Source of the DNA: Gammaproteobacteria bacterium
Lineage (GTDB): Bacteria > Pseudomonadota > Gammaproteobacteria > HK1
NCBI GenBank assembly: GCA_022826505.1
Contig: JAJDUQ010000254.1
Span: 1-45,845, forward strand
Reading direction: 5' to 3'
Length of the DNA stretch: 45,845 nt
The notes beneath the pieces are model-generated. The model did no database searches, was not told where the DNA came from, and was given only the letters and a program-made list of their open reading frames with translations. Every line of letters starts with the position of its first letter. Position 1 is the stretch's first letter. This document shows, in pieces, positions 1 to 7,740 of this stretch. The translations under genes were made by a program, and so were the position numbers.

Positions 1-748
1 ATGCCGCCCAGGCCCGACCCTTCTTCATCTGGAACACTGCGTGGGCCGCGCAACTGTATCCCCGCGACACACTGCCGATGCACCAGGCTGCGTTGGGGGC
101 GAACCCGAGATCGGAGAGCGCGGCGTTGCCCGCGCCCACCACGTTCACGCCCACGTAGGACTTGCCCTCCTTCTTGCGCCGGGCGTGGAAGTGCTTCTCG
201 ATGTTTCGCTGGAGTTCGTGGTAGACGCCGTTGGTGCCGAGCTCCTCCTGCTTGAGGTGAATCGGCTCGGCGCGGGGGTCGCCGTCGCGGTGCTGGGGCT
301 GGCCCATGCCCATCACCGGCATCCCGGCGTCCATGTAGTCGTCGACCAGCTCCTTCGCGATCTCGTCGACGCTCCTGCCTTCCTTCTGTCCCCGCGCCAG
401 ATACTTGTTCATCATGTAGCCGTGGGCCGCGCCGGGGCCGTGCACGCCGCCGAAGGTCATCACCCCGGCCGCCACCGCGGTGGGCAGGTTGGGGCGCCCG
501 GCGGTGACGGAGATTGCGGAACCCGCCGAGGGCGACATGGAGTGCTCGAGAAAGCTGCCCATCTCGTAAGTGAGCATCTTCTCCTCGGCCTCGGTGGGGA
601 TGCGGCTCTGAAAGAGCACGAACATGGCATCGCTGAACGAGTAGCCCTCCTCGGCCAGGTCGCTCAGGTTGTAGCCGCGCATGACCGTTTTCTGCCGGGT
701 CTTGTAGGCGAGCGCGGTCTTGCGATTGAACAGCGGGTCTCTACTCAT
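1..748 (-). CDS. Citryl-CoA lyase / small citrate synthase-like protein (3' end outside window)
   Basis: The reading frame is open for 249 codons from ATG 746-748 to the window edge, so the C-terminus is missing. It resembles the short citrate-synthase-fold proteins (citryl-CoA lyase and the C-terminal part of ATP-citrate lyase), which cleave or form citryl-CoA-type thioesters. Seen in the sequence: an N-terminal RGYNLSDL / SFSDAMFVL region, the family's first catalytic-His segment as GGVHGPGAAHGYMM (His103), and a second as GMGQPQHRDGDPRA (residues 147-160). In that second motif the usual GFGH histidine is Gln150, while His153 is kept. A GGAG lies about 8 bases before the ATG. The gene is transcribed leftward, downstream of the XRE-cupin regulator. 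Its substrate is unknown; the Gln150 change argues against simple citrate synthase activity. Confidence 0.7.
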   Translation of the reverse strand, partial: MSRDPLFNRKTALAYKTRQKTVMRGYNLSDLAEEGYSFSDAMFVLFQSRIPTEAEEKMLTYEMGSFLEHSMSPSAGSAISVTAGRPNLPTAVAAGVMTFGGVHGPGAAHGYMMNKYLARGQKEGRSVDEIAKELVDDYMDAGMPVMGMGQPQHRDGDPRAEPIHLKQEELGTNGVYHELQRNIEKHFHARRKKEGKSYVGVNVVGAGNAALSDLGFAPNAAWCIGSVSRGYSCAAHAVFQMKKGRAWAA

Positions 749-1000
749 GTCTCGGGCTCCATGTTCCTGTTCATGTCTCTGACTCCGGATGTCTGTTGCT
801 GCCGGCGCTCGGTGCTCTCTGACGCCGCGTTGGTGCGAATCCGCGAATCCATGCGGCCGGCACCGGAAACACCGCGCCGTTCCGGCTTGTCACAGATCGT
901 TCCCCTTGATTTCAGGCCAAATGATTCCATCCGAATTCCCGACTGATCACTTGTGCGGTACCGTACGGGCGTCTGCATGTCGGCGCCTACCCGTCGTCGC

Positions 1001-1600
1001 CTAACCGCGACTCGCGCCGCCGCCGTTGGCGCCGCTGCCGCTTACGCCGCCGGGCACCCAGACCACCAGCACCTCGGCGGTGTCGTCGCCCGGATTGTTG
1101 AGGGTGTGCTCGACCGAGCCGTCCGCATACATGCAATCTCCAACGTCCAGTCGAAGCCGTTCGTCGCCGTATTCGTAGTCGATGCTGCCCTTCAGGACCA
1201 TGATGAACTCCTCGCCCTCGTGGGCCAGCCGCCGGGAACGGGCCACGCCGGTGGGCACCTCGAGAAGAAAGGGCTCCATCACCTTGTCCCGGCGCGTGTG
1301 GGCGAGGGCGTTGTAATGGATGCGCGAAGCGGGCCGGTCGCGCTCGAGCGGCAGGCGTTCGTCCTTCCGCACCACCACCATGCGCGGCTTCTCGTCCACC
1401 CCGTCGAGCAGCTCCGACATGGTCACGCCCAGAGCCTCGGCGATGTTCCCCAGCGCCCCCAGCGACGGGGTCACGCGAAAGTTCTCGAACTTCGACAGCA
1501 CGCTCTTGGTGAGGCCGGTACGCTCCGCAAGCTGCTCCAGGGTGAGCTGTCGGTCGGTGCGCACGCTGCGGATGCGCTGTGCGAGCTGGACGAGGTTCAT
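1001..1600 (-). CDS. XRE-family transcriptional regulator with C-terminal cupin domain
   Basis: This is a one-component regulator of about 199 aa. Residues 1-65 form a HTH_3 DNA-binding domain (LTLEQLAERTGLTKSVLSKFEN...SLGALGNIAEALGVTMSELL). Residues 95-185 form a single cupin barrel (HEGEEFIMVLKGSIDYEYGD...LDVGDCMYADGSVEHTLNNPG), which in this family senses a small metabolite. The start at ATG 1598-1600 is preferred over an in-frame ATG at 1645, because the HTH then begins at the usual distance from the N-terminus. The Ser/Gly/Ala-rich tail (GGVSGSGANGGGASRG) is low complexity. It lies divergent from the class III PLP enzyme at 1843, and the gap between them holds a perfect short dyad, so autoregulation and control of that gene are plausible. 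Confidence 0.85.
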   Translation of the reverse strand: MNLVQLAQRIRSVRTDRQLTLEQLAERTGLTKSVLSKFENFRVTPSLGALGNIAEALGVTMSELLDGVDEKPRMVVVRKDERLPLERDRPASRIHYNALAHTRRDKVMEPFLLEVPTGVARSRRLAHEGEEFIMVLKGSIDYEYGDERLRLDVGDCMYADGSVEHTLNNPGDDTAEVLVVWVPGGVSGSGANGGGASRG

Positions 1601-1648
1601 CGGGGGGGCGGAACGAGTAACGGGAGTGGATCGGAAGTCAAACAATAG

Positions 1649-1662
1649 TCAACGTTTGTTGA
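1649..1662. promoter_or_regulatory. Candidate operator: TCAAC-N4-GTTGA dyad
   Basis: A perfect inverted repeat with 5-bp arms (1649-1653 and 1658-1662) and a 4-bp spacer lies about 50 bp upstream of the XRE-cupin start. A further TCAAC half-site lies at 1670-1674. The local sequence is more AT-rich than its surroundings. Binding by the adjacent regulator is inferred from position only. Confidence 0.35.
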
Positions 1663-1842
1663 TTCTGTGTCAACAGTCAGTGAGCACTTGGACCGCGGAC
1701 AAGTACGGGACGGGTCTTGCAAGTCGGATCGGCCAGAGGTGCAATTGGCGGTACCGGTGAATTCGCGGCAGTTGCGCAGGAAAGCCGGCTGCGTACCGCG
1801 TGTGACTTGACGAGCGACGAAGCACGACGTGAGGAATTCTCC

Positions 1843-3144
1843 GTGACCGAACCGACCATGCACGAGACCGCACACCGATCGTTGCGAGTGTTTCCCGCGG
1901 GCTCCAACGGCGAGTTCAATCTCCCCCCCGAGCTCTGCACGGTCATCGCCCGGGGCGAGGGGTGCGAGGTCAAGGACACGAGCGGAAACACCTTCCTCGA
2001 CTTCTCCATGGGCTGGGGCTCGGTGCTCGTGGGACACGCCCGGCCCGAGGTGGCGGAGGCGGTCGTGCGCCAGGCGGCGCTCGGGGCGAATTTCGCCTGC
2101 GTGAACGAGAACTCGCTGGCGCTCGCGGAGGAGGTGTGTCGGGTCAGCCCCGCCTGTGATCGGCTGCGCTTCTGCGCCTCCGGCACCGAGGCCACCATGT
2201 ACTGCCAGCGGCTCGCGCGGGCCGCGACCGGACGGCGCATGATCCTCAAGTTCGAGGGCGCCTATCACGGCGCCAACGAGGTCGGGGTGACGAGCCTGTT
2301 CCCGCACCGCCTCCTGGACTTCCCCCGGCCCGACCCCTCGAGCGCCGGCATTCCGCCCGCGGTGGCCGACGACATCCTCGTCGCTCCCTACAACAACAGC
2401 GACCTCGCGGCGAGGATCATCGCCGAGCATGCACGCGACCTCGCCGCCGTCATCGTCGAACCGCTGCAGCGATGCACCCCCCCGAAGGAGGGCTTCCTCG
2501 AGCGCTTGCGCGCCGCCTGCACCGCGCACGACGTGCTGCTGATCTTCGACGAGGTGGTCACGGGGTTCCGACTCGCCTACGGCGGCGCGCAGGAGTACTA
2601 CGGCGTGATCCCCGACCTGGTCGCCTACGGCAAGGCGCTCGGCGGGGGGTATCCGATCGGCGGGTTCGGAGGGCGGGCGGACGTCATGGACCAGGTGCGC
2701 GAGGACCGGCTGGGGGAGCCGGGTTACGTGTGGGTTGCATCCACGCTCGGCGGGAATCCGATCTCCACCGCGGCGGCCCGCGCGGCCCTCGGCGTGTTCA
2801 GGGAGCCCGGCTGCTACGAGCACCTGCGCGATCTGGGCCGGTACCTGCGCAGCGGCATGCGGCGGGTACTCGAGGAGCACCAGGAGCAGGCGCAGGTCAT
2901 CGGCGACGGGCCGCTGGCCCAGGTCGTCTTCTCGGCCGATCCGGTCAACGACTATCGGTCGACGAGGCGCGGCGACGGCGCAAAGGGGCGTGCCCTCATG
3001 CTGGCCCTGTTCCGTCGGAAGATCTTCCTCAACCCGATGGGCACCAAGCTCTACCTGTCGGTGGCCCATTCGCATGACGTCTGCGACCGATTCCTCGATC
3101 GCTTCGAGGATGCTCTGCGAGCGGTGAATCTGGATCGGGAATAG
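1843..3144 (+). CDS. Class III PLP-dependent aminotransferase / aminomutase (GSA-aminomutase-like)
   Basis: This 433-aa fold-type I PLP enzyme resembles glutamate-1-semialdehyde aminomutase but probably has another substrate. Seen: GNTFLDFSMGWGSVLVGHARPEV near the N-terminus, the phosphate-binding segment CASGTEATMY, FEGAYHGANE, the cofactor aspartate in LLIFDEVVTGFRL, and the Schiff-base lysine Lys264 in LVAYGKALGGGYPIGG. GTG 1843 is chosen as start because GAGGA at 1831-1835 lies 7 bases upstream. An ATG at 1858 is the alternative. It is convergent with pbfA and divergent from the XRE-cupin regulator. Its position beside phosphonate genes suggests an amino-phosphonate or amino-acid substrate, but that is inference. 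It is unlikely to be the haem-pathway HemL given this context. Confidence 0.8.
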   Translation: MTEPTMHETAHRSLRVFPAGSNGEFNLPPELCTVIARGEGCEVKDTSGNTFLDFSMGWGSVLVGHARPEVAEAVVRQAALGANFACVNENSLALAEEVCRVSPACDRLRFCASGTEATMYCQRLARAATGRRMILKFEGAYHGANEVGVTSLFPHRLLDFPRPDPSSAGIPPAVADDILVAPYNNSDLAARIIAEHARDLAAVIVEPLQRCTPPKEGFLERLRAACTAHDVLLIFDEVVTGFRLAYGGAQEYYGVIPDLVAYGKALGGGYPIGGFGGRADVMDQVREDRLGEPGYVWVASTLGGNPISTAAARAALGVFREPGCYEHLRDLGRYLRSGMRRVLEEHQEQAQVIGDGPLAQVVFSADPVNDYRSTRRGDGAKGRALMLALFRRKIFLNPMGTKLYLSVAHSHDVCDRFLDRFEDALRAVNLDRE

Positions 3145-3340
3145 TTCCGGCGCGGTCGCCGGTGCTGCTCATCGGCCTCGATGATCGGGATGCGGTCTCC
3201 CCACGGCGCCCGCAATGGGGGCCCACCGAATCCGACTGCCGGTCTCCGGTCTCCGGGATGCGTCCTGGGAGTCACGGGGGAAGACTTCCCCTCGGCACCG
3301 CGAGGTCCGCTCTGGGCGTCGACGGGGAAGCGTGACGCGG

Positions 3341-3371
3341 CCCGTGCCCGCCCGTTCACTCGCGGCACGGG
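3341..3371. terminator. Stem-loop between convergent genes
   Basis: A perfect 8-bp inverted repeat, CCCGTGCC (3341-3348) and GGCACGGG (3364-3371) with a 15-base loop, lies between the convergent ends of the class III PLP gene (3144) and pbfA (3405). It has no T-run, so it could be a weak or Rho-aided bidirectional terminator, or only a structured spacer. Confidence 0.3.
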
Positions 3372-3404
3372 CGACGGTCGGGCGAAAATGCGATTGCCGG
3401 TCGC

Positions 3405-4766
3405 TTATCCGGTACTCGCTACTTCGGTCAGGCAGGTGTCGAGAATGTCCAGCGCCTGATCCATCTCGTCTCTCGTCAACGTCAGGGGCGGTGTCAGCGT
3501 GAGGATGCTGCCCATGGTCAGCTTGAAGCTGAGCCCCCTGGCGAGCGCCCTGTACATGACCTCTTCGGCAAGGTCCGTCGCGCGTTCTCCGTTCGTTCCG
3601 TCCACCAGCTCCATGCCCATGAGCAGTCCCAGCCCGCGAATGTCGCCGACGATCGGGTGTTCCCGCCTCATGGCCCGCATGCGCTCGAGCGCGTAGTCGC
3701 CAAGGTCGCGTGCGTTCTCCAGCAAGCGTTCCTCTTCGATCGCTTCGATGGCGGCGAGCGCGGCGGCGCAGGCGACGGGGTTCTTCTCGTGGGTGTAATG
3801 CCCGAGCGCCCGGTCGGGCGCGACATCCAGATCTTCCCGGACAATCAGCGCCGCCAGCGGAAAGATTCCGCCACCCAGCCCCTTGCCGATCACCACCATG
3901 TCCGGAACCACGTCATAGTGCTCGCAGGTGAACATCCTGCCGGTGCGTCCGAGACAATGCGGGATCTCGTCCAGAACCAGAAGCGCCCCGTGGCGGTCGC
4001 AGGCTTCGCGAATGATCGTCCAGTAGTCCTTCGGCGGAATGAAGGGCGTGCTGCGCACGGTCTCGGCGACGACCACTCCGATGTCGCCTTCCTTGTCCAG
4101 CACGTAGTCGACGTACTCCGCGCACTTCAGGTTGCACGTACCAGCACAGTCCCAGGGACAGTGCTGTGCGTCGGGTGGCGGAACGTGTTCCGTGCCGGGA
4201 AGCAGCGGACCGATGCCCTGACGGAACATCGCCTCCCCACCAAGCGAGATGGTGTCCAGCGATGCGCCGTGAAACGAATCCCACATCGACAACGTCTTGA
4301 ACCGGCCGGTGGCCATGCGGGCAAGCTTCAGAGCGATCCCGACGGCGCTGGTACCCCCGGGCGCGAACAGCACCTTGCCGAGCGATCCGGGTGCCAGCTC
4401 CGTCAGCTTCCTGGCCAGCTCGATGGCCGGAATGTTGGTATACCGGCGCGTGCAGAATGGGAGGGTTTCCATCTGCTCTCGGATTGCCTGGACCACGCGT
4501 GGGTGTCCGAAGCCCACCTGGTGCACGCTGTTGCCGTGAAAGTCGAGGAAGCGCCTGCCCTGGAGATCCTCCAGCCAGGCGCCGTCGCAGCGAGCCAGTA
4601 CGTCCAGACACGGGGTCGAGAGCGACTGGTGCAGGAAATACCTGGCGTCCTCCTCCAGCCAGTACTTCGTGTCGGCGTCGACTTGTTCCTGGTGCCACGC
4701 CTGCCTGCGTGGCGAGATGTTGAGCTCGCCTTCCGAACGCAACCGGTCGAGGTCGGGACCATTCAT
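3405..4766 (-). CDS. pbfA: (R)-1-hydroxy-2-aminoethylphosphonate ammonia-lyase-like PLP enzyme
   Basis: This 453-aa enzyme has the class III aminotransferase fold. Members encoded beside phnW are known to be PLP-dependent ammonia lyases that turn (R)-1-hydroxy-2-aminoethylphosphonate into phosphonoacetaldehyde plus ammonia, a compound PhnW itself cannot use. Seen: an N-terminal EDARYFLHQSLSTPCLDVL segment, FLDFHGNSVHQVGFGHP, the cofactor phosphate site APGGTSAVGIALKLA, a Cys-rich CPWDCAGTCNLKCAEY insert, the cofactor aspartate in LLVLDEIPHCLGRTG, and Schiff-base Lys295 in VVIGKGLGGGIFPL. HYTHEKNPVACAAALA matches the domain-closing loop. It is divergent from phnW, 271 bp away. The symbol rests on this pairing and on overall motif similarity. 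A generic omega-transaminase is the alternative. Confidence 0.75.
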   Translation of the reverse strand: MNGPDLDRLRSEGELNISPRRQAWHQEQVDADTKYWLEEDARYFLHQSLSTPCLDVLARCDGAWLEDLQGRRFLDFHGNSVHQVGFGHPRVVQAIREQMETLPFCTRRYTNIPAIELARKLTELAPGSLGKVLFAPGGTSAVGIALKLARMATGRFKTLSMWDSFHGASLDTISLGGEAMFRQGIGPLLPGTEHVPPPDAQHCPWDCAGTCNLKCAEYVDYVLDKEGDIGVVVAETVRSTPFIPPKDYWTIIREACDRHGALLVLDEIPHCLGRTGRMFTCEHYDVVPDMVVIGKGLGGGIFPLAALIVREDLDVAPDRALGHYTHEKNPVACAAALAAIEAIEEERLLENARDLGDYALERMRAMRREHPIVGDIRGLGLLMGMELVDGTNGERATDLAEEVMYRALARGLSFKLTMGSILTLTPPLTLTRDEMDQALDILDTCLTEVASTG

Positions 4767-5021
4767 GGCAGGGTTCCTCTGATCCGTGTCGAGCGTGCAA
4801 GAGCGCGAATTGCGTCCGTGAGACTAACTGCAATCCTTCGCCGAATCACGGCGGCGGACGCGGATCCGATTCGCGTTCGCCGCGCGAGTCCAGTCATCTC
4901 CGGGCCGTCGCCTCACGACTCTTCGAAACACGCGGCCAATCCCCTGGCGGCGGCCGGGCAAGACCGCAGGACATGGTCTACCATTCGGGCAGTGATCGGA
5001 CCGCCGGAAAGGGGGGGTTCC

Positions 5022-5041
5022 AAGGAGACATGAAACCGTGA
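5022..5041 (+). promoter_or_regulatory. phnW ribosome-binding site with overlapping 3-codon ORF
   Basis: AAGGAG (5022-5027) precedes two possible starts. ATG 5030 opens a three-codon ORF (Met-Lys-Pro) whose TGA (5039-5041) overlaps the phnW GTG at 5038-5040. The Shine-Dalgarno spacing is short for the ATG and about 10 bases for the GTG. The mini-ORF could couple or limit phnW initiation, or simply be chance. The rest of the 271-bp pbfA-phnW gap shows no recognisable operator. Confidence 0.4.
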
Positions 5042-6237
5042 GTGCGCGTTCGCCGAGTGGGGACCCCTGGCTGCTTACCCCGGGTCCGCTGACCACGTCA
5101 CCGGAGGTCAAGGAGGCCGCGCGGCACGACTACGGGTCGCGCGACCGTCACTTCATCGACGTCAACCGACAGGTGCGCGAGCGGCTGGTGGCAATCGCGG
5201 GCGGGCAGGGCACCCACGCGTGCGTTCCGCTGCAGGGCAGCGGCACCTTCGTGGTCGAAGCGATGCTCGGCACCTTCGTGCCCCGGGACGGCCAGGTGCT
5301 CATCCTCGCCAACGGATCCTACGGGCAACGCATGGCGAAGATCTGCCAAGTGGCCGGACGTCGCTTCGAGCTGCTGGAGGCGCCGGAGGACACGCCCGTG
5401 GATCCGCACGCGCTCGACCGTGCGCTTGCCGACGATGCGCAGACCAGCCACGTTGCGGTGGTCCACTGCGAGACCACCTCCGGAGTCGTGAATCCCGTCG
5501 AGGCGATCGGCCGCGTGTGCGCGGAGCATTCCCGCAGCCTGCTCGTTGATGCCATGAGCGCGTTCGGCGCATTGCCGCTCGATGCGCGCTCGACGCCGTT
5601 CGAGGCGGCGGTGGCGGCGTCCGGCAAGTGCCTGGAGAGCACCCCGGGGCTCGGCTTCTGCATCGCGCGGAAGGAAGCGCTCGAACGTGCCCGGGACAAC
5701 GCCCATGCGCTCAGTCTCGACCTGCACGACCAGCACGTCGCGATGGAGAAGAACGGCCAATGGCGTTTCACGCCTCCGGTGCAGACCATTCTCTCGCTGC
5801 ACCGCGCACTGGAGGAGTTCGAGGCCGAGGGTGGAGTTGCGGCGCGCGGGAGACGCTACCGGGAGAACCTGAAGGTCCTGGTGGACGGCATGCGCGAGCT
5901 CGGTTTCGCGACCCTGCTCCCGGATGCGGTGCAGGCGCCGATCATCGTGACCTTCCGCATGCCGGCGGACCCCCGGTTCGGGTTCGAGGACTTCTACGAG
6001 CGCATGCGGCGCCGGGGATACGTCATCTATCCTGGCAAGCTCACCCTGGCTCCCTCGTTTCGCATCGGCTGCATCGGCCGCCTGGGGCCGGCGGAGATGC
6101 GCGCCGCGCTCTCGGCGGTCGAGGGGATTCTCGGGGAGATGGGGGTCGCGAGCGGCGCTCCCTGCGCTCCTGCTGCCTCGGGATGCAACGCCGTTGCCGG
6201 AGACGGTGACGCTGCGCTCCTGCAGGCGGAGCCATGA
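5038..6237 (+). CDS. phnW: 2-aminoethylphosphonate:pyruvate transaminase
   Basis: PhnW moves the amino group of 2-aminoethylphosphonate to pyruvate, giving phosphonoacetaldehyde and alanine. The 399-aa product has the class V (fold-type I) PLP hallmarks: LLTPGPLTTSPEVK and YGSRDRHF near the N-terminus, PLQGSGTFVVEAML, VHCETTSGVVNP, the cofactor aspartate in LLVDAMSAFGA, and Schiff-base Lys197 in AASGKCLESTPGLGF. RFTPPVQTILSL and GYVIYPGKL follow as in other PhnW proteins. GTG is the start, after AAGGAG. Its C-terminal 25 or so residues (Ala/Cys/Gly-rich, from GAPCAPAA on) run past the usual end of the family. Directly after the stop, in the same frame, comes an ATPase remnant, so the 3' end may have been reshaped by a recombination event. 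Confidence 0.92.
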   Translation: MSARSPSGDPWLLTPGPLTTSPEVKEAARHDYGSRDRHFIDVNRQVRERLVAIAGGQGTHACVPLQGSGTFVVEAMLGTFVPRDGQVLILANGSYGQRMAKICQVAGRRFELLEAPEDTPVDPHALDRALADDAQTSHVAVVHCETTSGVVNPVEAIGRVCAEHSRSLLVDAMSAFGALPLDARSTPFEAAVAASGKCLESTPGLGFCIARKEALERARDNAHALSLDLHDQHVAMEKNGQWRFTPPVQTILSLHRALEEFEAEGGVAARGRRYRENLKVLVDGMRELGFATLLPDAVQAPIIVTFRMPADPRFGFEDFYERMRRRGYVIYPGKLTLAPSFRIGCIGRLGPAEMRAALSAVEGILGEMGVASGAPCAPAASGCNAVAGDGDAALLQAEP

Positions 6238-6261
6238 CGACAGATCGCCGGCTGTTGCACC

Positions 6262-6366
6262 GGGGTCGTACTTCGCAACTACAAGAGCATCGCCGCCTGC
6301 GACGTTTCGCTGGCACAGCTTTCGTTTCTGGTCGGCCCGAACGGCTCGGGAAAGAGCAACTTTCCT
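6262..6366 (+). pseudogene. Remnant of the N-terminus of an AAA ATPase
   Basis: About 35 codons in the same frame as phnW, starting 24 bases after its stop, encode VVLRNYKSIAACDVSLA followed by LSFLVGPNGSGKSNF. This is the beta-strand, Walker A and flanking pattern of the first 45 residues of SMC/RecF-like ABC-ATPases (AAA_15/AAA_21 type). No start codon precedes it, and after GKSNF the homology stops abruptly in an unrelated reading. It is therefore a gene fragment, not a functional ATPase. Confidence 0.7.
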
Positions 6367-6441
6367 CTCCGTCGCCGAGCGTACCCTGTCGAGAGTTCGC
6401 CTCAGACCGACAAACTATCGAAAGAGACCAAGGGAGGCACA

Positions 6442-6636
6442 ATGCCTGCTCTCGACATCGCCAATTGCATCAACGAGACCTGTCCCTGGTCCGGCAAGCC
6501 GGTGCAACCCGACTCGCTGACCGAGTACGATGGCCAAGTCGTCGGGTTTTGCAATACCGGTTGCCGCGACAAGTTCGAACGCGCAATCCGCCACTTCGAC
6601 GAGGCGAAGGCGTCGAGGGCGCGCAGTTGCTCCTGA
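6442..6636 (+). CDS. YHS/TRASH-like cysteine-rich mini-protein
   Basis: A 64-aa protein with cysteines at 9, 14, 37 and 41. The pattern CPWSGKPV...DGQVVGFCNTGCRDKF resembles the metal-binding YHS/TRASH module, where two cysteine pairs hold a metal ion. GGGAGG at about 6430-6435 lies 6 bases before ATG 6442 and supports translation. It stands alone between the phnW/ATPase remnant and the convergent toxin-antitoxin genes. Such single-domain proteins are common in proteobacteria and their role is generally unknown; metal handling is an inference from the cysteines. Nothing recognisable lies between it and the toxin gene (6637-6934). Confidence 0.7.
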   Translation: MPALDIANCINETCPWSGKPVQPDSLTEYDGQVVGFCNTGCRDKFERAIRHFDEAKASRARSCS

Positions 6637-6934
6637 CGATACATCGTCGGAGAACCCTTGCTCCGGACCCCACCCCGGCGCGATTCCTGTCGCCGTGGCT
6701 TGCGGACCGGACGATTTACCGCAAAGGGTGCCGTGTGGGATGGCCTCCCGCAGGCCGTGGAAGCGGCGCTGGACTTCCCTCACCTCATGGGAGACTCGCC
6801 GCGGGATCTGCGGTTCAAGCGGCAAGTTGAAAGCCCGCATCCGCCCGCGTCGGACTCTGGTACGCCCGCCGGGTGCCGGGTCCCGCATCTTGCCCGGGTA
6901 CCGCGAACAGTCCGATTCGAGCTGCAACCGACGC

Positions 6935-7396
6935 TCAGATGGCGATGTCGGCGACAGTCACGGGATCGATCTCGTCAAACGGTGCAAAATCACCCGGATT
7001 CTGAGTGACCAAGGCGCGGATTCCATGAATCGACATCGTGGCGACGATGTTGGCGTCATGGAGCCGCTTGCCGTGCAGACCGTAGGTCAGGCCGAGTCGA
7101 CGCAGCCGGCGGGCCACCTCCTCGGTTTCGTCGTACAGGTGGATGTAGCGCAGAAACTCGCTCACGTTCGCCGTCGCATCACGCACGTGCAGGCCCAGGC
7201 CGTTCGTGTCCAGGGGCCGCGTCGCCACTACCAGATACTCCCGCAGAATCTGGCCGCTCGCGGCCAAGTGCAGACCGTGAAGACCCGACTCGCCGAGCAG
7301 CCGCCCGGCGTCGCGGTGCTGCGGGCGCGATTCGTCCGTCGCGGTCAACAACACGTTGGTATCGACGAACAGGATGTCACCGGCCGCCGGGGCCAT
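6935..7396 (-). CDS. PIN-domain ribonuclease toxin (VapC/FitB-like)
   Basis: A 153-aa PIN domain, the fold of VapC-type toxins, which cleave RNA with a Mg/Mn-binding acidic triad. The expected residues are present: Asp12 in FVDTNVLL, Glu53 in QILREYLVV, Asp114 in KRLHDANIVA, and Asn133/Asp136 in VTQNPGDF. The start at ATG 7394-7396 overlaps the 3' end of the antitoxin gene by 20 bp, the usual antitoxin-first arrangement. The pair lies between the phnW and phnY parts of the phosphonate cluster and points left, as phnY and phnA do. The RNA target cannot be told from sequence. Confidence 0.85.
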   Translation of the reverse strand: MAPAAGDILFVDTNVLLTATDESRPQHRDAGRLLGESGLHGLHLAASGQILREYLVVATRPLDTNGLGLHVRDATANVSEFLRYIHLYDETEEVARRLRRLGLTYGLHGKRLHDANIVATMSIHGIRALVTQNPGDFAPFDEIDPVTVADIAI

Positions 7397-7607
7397 AGAT
7401 CTCGTCTCTGCTCCACGAGGTCGTGTGACCGGTCCTGACCGTCACGAGATCGAGCGTCCGAACTTCTTCGTCCGGCGGCGCCATCCTGGCAGCCCGTTCG
7501 AGGATGGTGTGCAACTCGCCTTGCAGCGACCGATGGTGACTGCGCGCCAGGCGCTTCAGCGCGTGGAGCGTCTCCGGCGCAACGTCTCTGATGTGTATTG
7601 AAGTCAT
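7377..7607 (-). CDS. Ribbon-helix-helix antitoxin (FitA/VapB-like)
   Basis: A 76-aa partner of the PIN toxin. The N-terminus (MTSIHIRDVAPETLHALKR) is the FitA-like ribbon-helix-helix DNA-binding pattern, followed by SHHRSLQGELHTILERAARM. The C-terminal part (residues 45-76) would wrap the toxin active site. ATG 7605-7607 is chosen over the upstream in-frame ATG at 7715, because the RHH strand must begin at the N-terminus. Autorepression by the toxin-antitoxin complex is the norm for this family; no clear operator dyad was picked out upstream. Confidence 0.8.
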   Translation of the reverse strand: MTSIHIRDVAPETLHALKRLARSHHRSLQGELHTILERAARMAPPDEEVRTLDLVTVRTGHTTSWSRDEIYGPGGR

Positions 7608-7740
7608 ACCGGTAGCATAGTGATACCTTCTTCTCGGGACAACGTTCATTTCTTGCTCGGGCAGGACGTGAGCGGCGAGGTACGCGGCGGCCCTCCGCCG
7701 TTCGCTGGGCGTCACAGCTCAGACGGAAGCGACTCGGATA

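Noticed and set aside
1597..3075. 492-codon open frame antisense to the class III PLP gene
   Set aside because: Composition is the usual GC-driven shadow (rich in Arg, Gly, Ala, Val, His), with no recognisable motif, while the plus strand carries a complete enzyme.
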